Part shown: positions 57,079 to 64,000 of the stretch, in pieces
Numbering within the stretch: the stretch's first letter is position 1
Layout of the letters: the number at the start of each line of letters is the position of its first letter
Source: Carposina sasakii
Taxonomy: Eukaryota; Arthropoda; Insecta; Lepidoptera; Carposinidae
Assembly (NCBI GenBank): GCA_014607495.2
Contig: CP053175.1
Span: 5,642,001-5,706,000 of the forward strand
Direction: 5' to 3'
DNA: 64,000 nucleotides
Notes under the pieces: model-generated
Seen by the model: only the letters and a program-made list of their open reading frames with translations
Databases searched by the model: none
Told to the model about the DNA's origin: nothing
Program-made: the position numbers and the translations under genes

Positions 57079-57325
57079 ATGAACGTATAAAGAATAACGG
57101 ACAGAGTGTTGTGACTAAATAGAGTGAAGCATTCATAGTAAGCTCGGCAATGATATTCCATGGAGTAGGGATGTGTATTGACGCGTTATTCACACAAACA
57201 TACCAACCATAAGCTCGGCGCCTACTGGAAAATACGCACACATGCCCAACGCGCCGCCATTTCGGTGCTTCAATCTGTGCAGTGACAGCATTACGTCCGT
57301 TGTTCTTTACGTTCGTGGCTTATAA
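57079..57325. mobile_element. Foldback repeat, GAACGTATAAAGAATAACGG ends
   Basis: Left GAACGTATAAAGAATAACGG; right CGTCCGTTGTTCTTTACGTT, an imperfect TIR of about 25 bp. The interior AGTAAGCTCGG appears twice. A second copy is at 59912-60115. Confidence 0.65.
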
Positions 57326-57364
57326 CACCTACCTATTTAGAATGACTTGCAAACATTTCTTATT

Positions 57365-57500
57365 GGATTCGTTACCGGTCGCTAGATTGCTGAATTTGTG
57401 CCCAAAAAGCGGCGGTAGGACCACGTGGGACTTAACAGGCTAACTGGTGAACAGTGGGTGTGTAATTTGCACACTTCTGTCCAACCTCCTTAGGGGATAA
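57365..57500 (+). repeat. Interspersed repeat (GTGGGTGTGTAA family)
   Basis: GTCGCTAGATTGCTGAATTT, GTGCCCAAAAAGCGGCGGTA, AGTGGGTGTGTAATTTGCAC as at 1255-1390. A MITE-A scrap follows (ACGTTTTTTCGTTGCC, 57503-57590). Confidence 0.55.
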
Positions 57501-57600
57501 TGACGTTTTTTCGTTGCCACCCTTTACGAAACGTAAGTACGTACTCTACAAATAAAGTGTTTATTAAAAAAAATGCTGGGACACGATCTGCAAAAGTTCG

Positions 57601-57892
57601 ACGCGTAAGTTCGATCCCAGTCACGGGCCTGTACCAATGAATTTATTTCATGTACAGATTTTAATGTTGCAAAATTGTCACTTAACTCGTGCCTCGGAAA
57701 GCACGTAAAACCGTTGGTCCTGCGCCTGATCTCTCTCCGGTCGTGTCGGCTTTCCGTCCCATCGGACTATGGGAGTAACGGAATAGAGAGTGCATCTGTG
57801 TTCGTGCACCCACTTGTGCACTATAATATCTCCTGCGTACCTGGCCAATCTCCGTAGAGATTGGTCTCCTTAGCCGGTCGGAGATCATCATG
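57601..57892 (+). mobile_element. SINE-G, near full length
   Basis: AAGTTCGATCCCAGTCACGG (B box), TGTACCAATGAATTTATTTC, TGCGCCTGATCTCTCTCCGG, AATATCTCCTGCGTACCTGG, tail GGTCGGAGATCATCATG. The A-box side of the head is replaced at about 57600. Confidence 0.75.
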
Positions 57893-57899
57893 TAGGTAT

Positions 57900-58160
57900 G
57901 TTATACCTAGTCAAGTACAATAGCGGCCGCATTATAAAAGCACAGTCATAGGAAACCATAGCTTACTAAGTTAGTAACTAAACCTAAGGTGCAGTGCTAT
58001 GGAGGTAATGAGTAGGATCTTGCAGCTGATGGTAATACGCGTTAGGTAGCAGGGCCTGGGCAAGGCCTCCTTGCGGGCCGGAGTACTGCGCTGGGACTAG
58101 CATTTCTCTGGAAAAAATTTAAATCAATTAATTTACCGAAATTTGGCTAGTGTATAGCTT
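57900..58160. other. Short unassigned stretch
   Basis: Contains a scrap like REP-K (TCTTGCAGCTGATGGTAATA). Nothing else recognised. Confidence 0.35.
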
Positions 58161-58164
58161 CTTC

Positions 58165-58425
58165 TTCAGCCTATTGCAGTCCACTCCTAGACGTAGGCCT
58201 CCCCCAGGGCACGCCACAAGACTGCCATGGGGGGTATTTGCCCATAGTCACCACGCTGGGCAGGCGGTTTGGTGACCGCAGTTTGTTTTTGGACTATGTT
58301 GTCAAAACGGGAGGCGCTGCTGCCCACCTCCCGGGAACCCTTAATCGCCTCGTACGATACCCACGGGCAGACAAGGGGTGGTACGAATTCTACTCTGCCG
58401 GCACCACACGGCCATGTATAGCTAG
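58165..58425 (-). mobile_element. SINE-D, near full length
   Basis: CTTCTTCAGCCTATTGCAGT, CTAGACGTAGGCCTCCCCCA, body through GTTGTCAAAACGGGAGGCGC, to GCCGGCACCACACGGCCATG. The longest clean copy along with 1908. Confidence 0.75.
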
Positions 58426-58494
58426 CCATGTATAGTGTATAGCTATTAGGATGAAAAAATAACGCTTCCAAAAACGTAATTTATAAGAGATGGT

Positions 58495-58600
58495 AAAATT
58501 CGTCATCCGAGTTAAGTGAGATGCACGGAATGCGAGTGGTCGTGAGTTCAAATCTCACTCGTGTGAAAAAAAAAATCATTTTCTTATTAATATCTTATAT
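58495..58600 (+). repeat. tRNA-derived SINE, diverged third copy
   Basis: GGTAAAATTCGTCATCCGAG, GATGCACGGAATGCGAGTGG, GTGAGTTCAAATCTCACTCG, then an A/T tail. Same family as 5950-6395, decayed in the D arm. Confidence 0.55.
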
Positions 58601-58714
58601 AATTAAATAAATATAAAATTGTGACTGTTATATCGATATAAGTAGGTTAGATAATGTTGTCTGAGGAGTTTTCTCCGGGGATGAGAGGTTTTCGTTAACG
58701 AAGCGATTATACTA

Positions 58715-58860
58715 AGTACTTATTTACTGCATCTCCTTCACTACTGATCATGTACTTTTGTCGCCGTTATGCTAAACGTGGCTTTGGAATGTCCTTTATG
58801 ATCCTGCAGTTCTTGTGCCTTGTACCTAAGTACCCCATTTCCGGAACATGGCCGTGTGTT
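58715..58860 (-). repeat. REP-K copy
   Basis: CTGCATCTCCTTCACTACTG, GCTAAACGTGGCTTTGGAAT, ATGATCCTGCAGTTCTTGTG are REP-K in reverse, with the internal middle missing. Confidence 0.55.
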
Positions 58861-58869
58861 ATGTAATTA

Positions 58870-59340
58870 ACTTATTGTAATGCTTTATGATATATCTCAC
58901 TCGGGTGAAAAAAAAATTCATTTTCTTATTAATATTTTATACTTTATGATATTTAAAAATAAATTAAGATAAATCCTAAATTACGTAGTACCTACATACG
59001 AGTACAACCAAATGTCACTGTGGCTCATTTAAAAGTGCGTAAGTCGATTTTTTGCATTTTTCAGGTCAAACTGTCCACATGGTGTGTCTTTTGTCTACAA
59101 TTTGATTAATGACCTTTTAAAAAGGGGATGGGCACGTTCCTTTGCCTATTGATCACAGGGTTGGGAGTCATTAAAAAAAAACACTTTTAACTTTAACAAA
59201 AACTACATGAGAAATTGCGAACATGTGCCGTTTTATGTCTACCTACCAGATTTTGATAGTCCGGTCGGAGCCAGAATTTCCTGACCAGCGGTTTCATCCT
59301 TCTAATGTACCTAAATGTGTAAGTTTGCGAGAATGGAAAG
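58870..59340. other. Unassigned AT-rich stretch
   Basis: No frame or repeat family recognised. Confidence 0.35.
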
Positions 59341-59354
59341 GTGTCTGAATGTCT

Positions 59355-59450
59355 GTTATGCACTATGGGCAAAAACCTCCCATGGCAGTAGCCTTGTGGC
59401 GTGCCCTGTGGGAGGCCTACGTCCAGCAGTGGATTGCTATAGGCTGAAGA
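59355..59450 (+). mobile_element. SINE-D 3' part
   Basis: GGCAAAAACCTCCCATGGCA, GTGGGAGGCCTACGTCCAGC, AGTGGATTGCTATAGGCTGA. Confidence 0.65.
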
Positions 59451-59464
59451 ATTCCTTTATATCG

Positions 59465-59640
59465 GAACTAGCGACCCGTCCTGTGTTCGCACGGGTGTAA
59501 TGCTATTATTATTATACATAAAAACCTGTACATATATGTATAAACCTTACTCTTGTATACCTAGTAGTTTAAAAGATCTAAGCATACATAAGGACAGACA
59601 GACAGCGGAAAGCAACTTTGTTTTATACTAGGTATGTAAT
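59465..59640 (-). repeat. Repeat starting TAGCGACCCGTCC
   Basis: ACTAGCGACCCGTCCTGTGT, TCGCACGGGTGTAATGC is the reverse of the end at 5480-5516. A GGACAGACAGACAG block follows at 59600. Confidence 0.5.
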
Positions 59641-59911
59641 GTAATTATAACAGACTAATTTTACCACGTACCGATTAGCTAATTTCCTACAAGTTGACAT
59701 AACGACTTTTCATATTTAAATTCCACAACGCTCAAAAAAGAAATCGCCAAGCGATCGTATTGAAACCTGAAGCGGGCATAAAACAAAATATAGTGAAGTT
59801 TATTGTTTCGTTTGTATGGGCCCTTTGTTACGTCTGATGTCGGGTCTCAAGGTTGAAGAGTAAGAATTTAGCTTGATTGTGTTTGTGTTATATTCTTACC
59901 TAGTTATAGAC

Positions 59912-60115
59912 ATGAACGTATAAAGAATAACGGACAGAGTGTTGTCAATACACAGAGTGAGGCATTCATAGTAAGCTCGGTAACAATATTCCATGGAGTA
60001 GGGATGTGTAATAAGTAATGACGCGTTATCCACCCACACATACAAACCATAGTAAGCTCGGCGCCTACTAGAAAATATTCAATCTGTGCATTGACAGCAT
60101 TACATTCATGGTTAT
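59912..60115. mobile_element. Foldback repeat, second copy
   Basis: GACATGAACGTATAAAGAAT, TTCATAGTAAGCTCGG, CATTGACAGCATTACATTCA. Closely follows 57079-57325, with the middle shortened. Confidence 0.6.
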
Positions 60116-60219
60116 AAATATCGAATACACTATAGGTAGGTAGGTACAGAAAGATCCATCTGTTTTTTGTTTTTTGTTTGATCCCAGATGATGACCATCT
60201 TTATCCACTAAACTTAGGC

Positions 60220-60445
60220 GTGCCATGAGGTGACGACAGAGTAGAAATATCACCACCCTATGTGGATTACTGGATTGTCGATGGGCGCCTCCCGTATTAA
60301 GAACATAGTCCAAAAATCTGCGGTCACCAACCCGCCTGCCCAACTTGGTCACTACGGTAAAACCCCCCTTGTGGCAGTAGCCTTGTAACGTGCCCTGGGG
60401 GAGGCCTACGTCTAGCAGTGGACTGCAATAGGCCGCTGTGTGCTG
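60220..60445 (+). mobile_element. SINE-D copy just 3' of the Six4 homeobox exon
   Basis: GATGGGCGCCTCCCGTATTA, CTGCGGTCACCAACCCGCCT, GGAGGCCTACGTCTAGCAGT, GGACTGCAATAGGCCG. It lies about 70 bp from the exon-4 donor. Confidence 0.7.
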
Positions 60446-60515
60446 TGTTTGTATTTTTTACTATTTAATTTGGTAGTACTCCATGTAACTAACAGTATCA
60501 TATCCTGATACTCAC

Positions 60516-60638
60516 GGTCTATTAGGCTGCTGAGGAGTGCGGTCCCTCTGCCTCCGGTTCTTGAACCAGTTGGAGACCTGGGTGAGGGTCAGGCCGGTCT
60601 TCTTCGCCAGCGCCCGCTTTTCATCAGGGGTGGGGTAC
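60516..60638 (-). CDS. Six4: Six4 exon 4: homeodomain C-terminal half
   Basis: The minus strand starts after CTTTCCACCAG at 60639. The first base completes an Arg codon (AG|G) from exon 3. It encodes [33 protein letters not shown] and [17 protein letters not shown] is the DNA-contacting helix 3 of SIX homeodomains. The [20 protein letters not shown] run is the Six4/5 type, unlike sine oculis (TGLTTTQVS) or Optix (TGLTPTQVG). The exon ends at a strong donor, CC|GTGAGT. If unspliced, the same bases give CCG TGA and end the protein after PNRP. Animal Six4 proteins usually have a longer C-terminus, so splicing to an exon outside the window or not recognised here is more likely. Confidence 0.88.
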
Positions 60639-60782
60639 CTGGTGGAAAGTCTGGTGGTTAGGAAGGCATTTTCTCCAAAACGCGAAAGCTGCTCAACTTA
60701 TATTACATAGGCCCACTTGTGGTATATTATGTTTAATCAAAATTTAAGATAGTATAGAATTAGCACACATGCTTATTTTGAT

Positions 60783-60995
60783 ACTAGTGGACGCCCGCGA
60801 CTCCGTCCGCGTGAACTGTAGAAGAAACAAAATGTCTAAATTATCCGGGATAAAAACATTTTCCCGGGATTAAAAGTAGCCTATATATTAAGTGGGACCT
60901 GTCACAATATATTCCTGAAAACTGCATCGAAATCGGTCCAGCCGTTTCTGAGATTAGCGTGCACAAACATCGATCCGTTACAATTTTATTATATG
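60783..60995 (-). mobile_element. HEL-C copy in Six4 intron 3
   Basis: ACTAGTGGACGCCCGCGACT, ATTTTCCCGGGATTAAAAGT, CGAAATCGGTCCAGCCGTTT, GCACAAACATCGATCCGTTA. Confidence 0.65.
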
Positions 60996-60997
60996 TA

Positions 60998-61262
60998 TAC
61001 AGGGTGTAACAAAAAGGGTTATGTTAAGCGAAAAGCTACGTAAATAGCCCACTGTAGAGAACCTATCCACAAAATTTGAGACTCGAAATAACATGTTTAT
61101 TTTTCCCGATAGTGTGGAGAATTTTTAAATATCTCAGGAATTTTCATACATTCTTGAAAAATAAACATGTGATTTCGAGTCTCAAATTTTGTGGATAGGT
61201 TCTCTACAGTGAGCTTTTTACGTAGCGTTTCGCTTAACATACCCTTTTTGTTACACCCTGTA
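60998..61262. mobile_element. MITE-B in Six4 intron 3
   Basis: TACAGGGTGTAACAAAAAGG to TTTGTTACACCCTGTA, 265 bp, with palindromic halves as at 9937. It abuts the HEL-C piece. Transcribed with the intron it would fold as one long hairpin. Confidence 0.87.
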
Positions 61263-61498
61263 TAGATAGATAAATAAGCCGAAAAAGCTGTCATTATCGA
61301 TTTACGTATTTGTTGCAAGAATTTAATATTTGAGTTCCACAGTAGGTTTAGAGTCAGTTTTAAATTCAGCTAAAGGTTTTAATTTTATTTATGTAACAAA
61401 CTCCTGCAAAAAGTGAACATCCAACATTTTTGCAAAATTGAGGCAATTTTTTAAAATATCAAAGTGACGTAACGTAGAAGCTATATTCAAATATTTAC

Positions 61499-61628
61499 CT
61501 ATTTCTATAATAACAGTCTTTTAGTGCGTTTCGGCTTTTCTCCTTGAAGCAGTATACAGTTTCCTCTCCGTCCCATATCGTTTTTGGCAATGGATACTTT
61601 TTGCGTAGCCTATATTTATCTACGGCTC
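61499..61628 (-). CDS. Six4: Six4 exon 3: end of SIX domain and start of homeodomain
   Basis: Acceptor ATATTTTTCAG at 61629; donor AATAG|GTAAAT at 61498. The exon is 130 bp, taking two bases from the split Gly codon and giving two to the next Arg codon. It encodes [35 protein letters not shown] and [17 protein letters not shown] closes the SIX domain, and [12 protein letters not shown] opens the homeodomain as in all SIX proteins. The phases match exons 2 and 4, which confirms the model. Confidence 0.9.
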
Positions 61629-61694
61629 CTGAAAAATATACACGTTATGATTAAATAAAAACTTTCTCTCTCATTCTGCGGCTCTTTATTTTTA

Positions 61695-61770
61695 TACATA
61701 CATACATATAATCACGCCTTTGTCCTCTTACGGAGCAGGCAGAGCACCAAGGGCCGATAGAACCTTAGTT
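61695..61770 (-). repeat. SINE-F tail in Six4 intron 2
   Basis: CATACATACATATAATCACG, CCTTTGTCCTCTTACGG, CAGAGCACCAAGGGCCGATA. Confidence 0.6.
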
Positions 61771-62009
61771 TAGATTTTTTATGTGCATAAAATTAGATGT
61801 AGAAGAATAAAAAGACGGAACACAAAGTGTGTTACACTCATTTGTTTGTCTATGTTTGTTATATTTTTAAAAAAATTACTTTTTAAAATACGTAAAAACA
61901 TAGGTACCTACTATACTTAGGTTTGTAGACTTTGTAGTCCACGCCATTACAATCACGAGATTACTAAGTACCTACAGTAGGTACCTACACGTTATGTAAA
62001 ACTAACTAA

Positions 62010-62155
62010 CTCCGTCCGCGTAGACTGCAGAAAAAAAAACAATATATCGAAATCATCCGTGATAAAAAGTGTCAGCTAAATCCATACGAAATTTTATTAA
62101 AATCGCTCCAGCTGTTTAGACGTGAAGAAGTAACACACTTTCGCCTTATAATATT
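62010..62155 (-). repeat. HEL-C fragment in Six4 intron 2
   Basis: CTCCGTCCGCGTAGACTGCA, AATCGCTCCAGCTGTTTAGA, TTTCGCCTTATAATATTAGT. The CTAGT end is missing. Confidence 0.5.
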
Positions 62156-62271
62156 AGTGTTATAATTACTTAACAGCAGTCCGTGAATATCATCTTATTA
62201 AGGCGCTCCTAAATCACATCCCTATTCCATTTAATCTTTAAACTAAGTAAATAACCAATAAAATATCTCAC

Positions 62272-62429
62272 CCAAGACTCGTCCCCTGACCTTCTGCGCC
62301 TCCTGGTAGTGCGCCTTGAACCACAAGTTCTGCAGCGCGGTGTGGTGTCGAGGGGGAAACGTGTGCGCCTCCAGGATCGCATACAACTCCTGGAAGACCC
62401 CCCTGTGGTATGCTACTAAAGCCCTCGCC
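62272..62429 (-). CDS. Six4: Six4 exon 2: middle of the SIX domain
   Basis: Acceptor AATGTTTTCAG at 62430; donor TTGG|GTGAGA at 62271. The first base completes Arg from exon 1 and the last opens a Gly codon. It encodes ARALVAYHRGVFQELYAIL, EAHTFPPRHHTALQNLWF and KAHYQEAQKVRGRVL. LQNLWFKAHY.EAEKVRGR is the SIX-domain core, the surface that binds Eya-type co-activators. Both neighbouring exons fit in phase. The 62268-62450 open frame is this exon plus read-through. Confidence 0.9.
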
Positions 62430-62464
62430 CTGAAAACATTGACATTTCAAAACATTGCTTTCAT

Positions 62465-62765
62465 TTCATCGTTGTTTATGGTGGTTTGGGCATGTGGAGA
62501 GGATGAATGAAAGTAGACTGATAAAGAAAGAGTACAATAGAAGAGAGGATGGAAGGGTTGGAAGATGACCTCGCCGGACTTTCACCGATAAAATTGGTGG
62601 AATTCTAGAGAAAGGTCAGGCCAAGAGTACCCTAAACCGACGAGCGTGCATGAAGAATATCATGAAAGAAGATGAAGCAAAAGAGATGAATAAGGACCGT
62701 AGCAAGTGGAGATCCGTGATCTCTGCCTACTCCTCCGGGAAACAGGCGTGATTTTATATAATGTA
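62465..62765 (+). pseudogene. LINE ORF2 end and 3' tail in Six4 intron 1 (source of the SINE-F tail)
   Basis: Plus-strand translation: VVWACGEDE or, one frame over, RWFGHVERMNESRLIKKEY, then KSTLNRRACMKNIMKEDEA, DRSKWRSVISAYSSGKQA and stop. The sequence then continues GGCGTGATTTTATATAATG and TGTATG. RWFGHVERM is a standard C-terminal motif of RTE/R1-like LINE ORF2. The stretch CTCTGCCTACTCC..GGCGTGATT lines up with the SINE-F tail. Confidence 0.65.
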
Positions 62766-63100
62766 CCTATGTATGTGATGCATACATGCTTTTACCTGTT
62801 GCTACAGATAGGACGCATAATAATTCTGGAGCTGGAAATCATTTTGATATATTTTGACTGCCTTTCCACTATGGTGCCTATGCTACTTACATTGCTATAG
62901 GTGTGTTTGATATCCAATCAAAATTATCGACATCATGAACCAATGAATATGATTAGTGGATATCGCACGCATCCGTAGCCACATGGCATTCATAGCACGT
63001 CTCTGGTGGAGAGGCAGCCTCACATCGATAATAAGCGGAGTACTTGTATCTCTATCTATTTTCGCACAATCCTAAATAATCACTTGAGACATCAACAAAC

Positions 63101-63795
63101 CTTAAAACCGTTTCGTTCCCTCTAAGCAGTTCACTCTGCGGCAAACTCCACAAAAATGTGGCCAACTTTTCAATGTCCCCTTTTTGTTGCAACGCCTCAC
63201 ACAAACACTGCACTTGTTCCGAATTAAAGTTCAGACATCGCCGCCTATTAGTGTTTTCAGTTTCGGCAAAATATGTCTGCGAAAGTCTCTCTCTATCGTT
63301 GCCAGTGCCAATATTAATATTATCGTAATTCACTTGTTGGTTCACTTTAATTAGGTCGGGTAGAGAATTGTTTTCATTTTGAACGCATCCTTTTAAATTT
63401 TGAACTCCATCGAAGTAGCCTGAACGCATGCGATCATCGTTGTCGATGTGTGAAAAAAAATTGTCTCCAGTTGGCGGGAGTTTAAGTTCAAAGTTTAAAT
63501 ACTTCTTATTTTTTGGCGGCGACAGATAATTTTCAAAAGACATTTTGTTGCTCTCTTGCAAATATATTTCTTTTGGATTCTTTTCTTCGGTTTTCGGTGA
63601 TTTCTGCTTACATGAGAAATACTGTTTTTCGCTTATTTCCACTTCGACTTGCGTGTAAAAATTTCCATTGGGGTTATCGTAGGGGAAAGGTGGCAGGGAT
63701 GTTTCTGATTCACTTGTCATATCGCTGGACGGACTCAACCGATCTGAGCAAGTTTCCATATTCGTTGATTTCATCACAGAGATATTGGATTCAAT
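63101..63795 (-). CDS. Six4: Six4 exon 1 in this window: N-terminus and start of SIX domain
   Basis: A clean acceptor, TTATTTTTTGCAG, ends at 63796, so 63795 is either an exon start after an upstream 5' exon or lies in a 5' UTR. An in-frame stop is at 63814-63816. The first ATG is at 63774 and would give 224 codons here. Residues 1 to about 180 are low-complexity, rich in S, E, N and P. The SIX domain then opens with [19 protein letters not shown] and [20 protein letters not shown], typical of Six4. The donor TTAAG|GTTTGT at 63100 splits the Arg codon. SIX4 proteins are transcription factors for muscle, gonad and fat-body mesoderm in flies. Confidence 0.9.
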
Positions 63796-64000
63796 CTGCA
63801 AAAAATAACACTGTTAAGTTGTGTAAAGTCTAAAAACAAGTTAATAAGGTCTTTATAGAACATAGAATAATGCATAAACATCGCGGTTAAAGTTAATCTA
63901 AAAAACACCGCAAAAAGTAAAAATTTCAAGTTACACACTTGTTCAAGACCAAGCACTACCTAATCATAGATTAATCAACGGATCAGAAGTGACAATAACA

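Overview
This is a eukaryotic window, almost certainly from a lepidopteran insect (moth or butterfly). The base is AT-rich, the two recognisable host genes have insect-type sequences, and most of the rest is the dense short-repeat mixture seen in Lepidoptera. Host genes: (1) a single-exon beclin-1/Atg6 gene on the minus strand (49366-50649), intact over 427 codons; (2) four exons of a Six4-type SIX homeobox gene on the minus strand (63795-63101, 62429-62272, 61628-61499, 60638-60516), with splice sites and phases that fit. No other host gene could be supported; the remaining open reading frames are short and mostly lie inside repeats.

Layout. 1-31 kb: gene-free, packed with MITEs, SINEs, Helitron-like ends and LINE fragments, including a four-layer nest at 16.8-18.2 kb. 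31.1-35.7 kb: one complete-length Ty3/gypsy LTR retrotransposon with two 542-bp LTRs that I read as identical, a 4-bp target duplication and a tRNA-Trp-like primer site, but a short gag and a pol broken by several frameshifts. 35.7-49 kb: more repeats, a rearranged LINE with a 25-bp perfect palindrome, and two minisatellites (22 bp x7, 19 bp x24) arising at the same place in one repeat family. 49-53 kb: beclin-1, a foldback element and an RTE-type LINE fragment. 53-57 kb: mostly unique AT-rich DNA. 57-64 kb: more repeats, then Six4, whose introns carry MITEs, a Helitron-like piece and LINE/SINE fragments.

Family names used below are mine. MITE-A: about 380 bp, ends CAGG/CCTG in TA. MITE-B: about 264 bp, nearly one whole palindrome, TA target. 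HEL-C: repeats ending in CTAGT after a short hairpin, Helitron-like. SINE-D, SINE-F and SINE-W: short elements whose 3' tails match those of three different LINEs in this window. SINE-G: has the same tRNA-like head as SINE-W but another body. FB-E: element with a TIR of about 120 bp. CATGG element: foldback with 8-bp target duplications. REP-K: SINE-like repeat of about 210 bp that hosts the minisatellites. REP-I: repeat ending in a CGAGTCCGACTCGCAC-type tail. hAT-L: MITE with 8-bp duplications.

No previously undescribed cellular system was found. The most distinctive signals are the three LINE/SINE tail pairs with modular SINE heads, the recurrent minisatellite birth site in REP-K, and the recent but coding-dead LTR element. 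All calls come from reading the sequence by eye; no database search was run.
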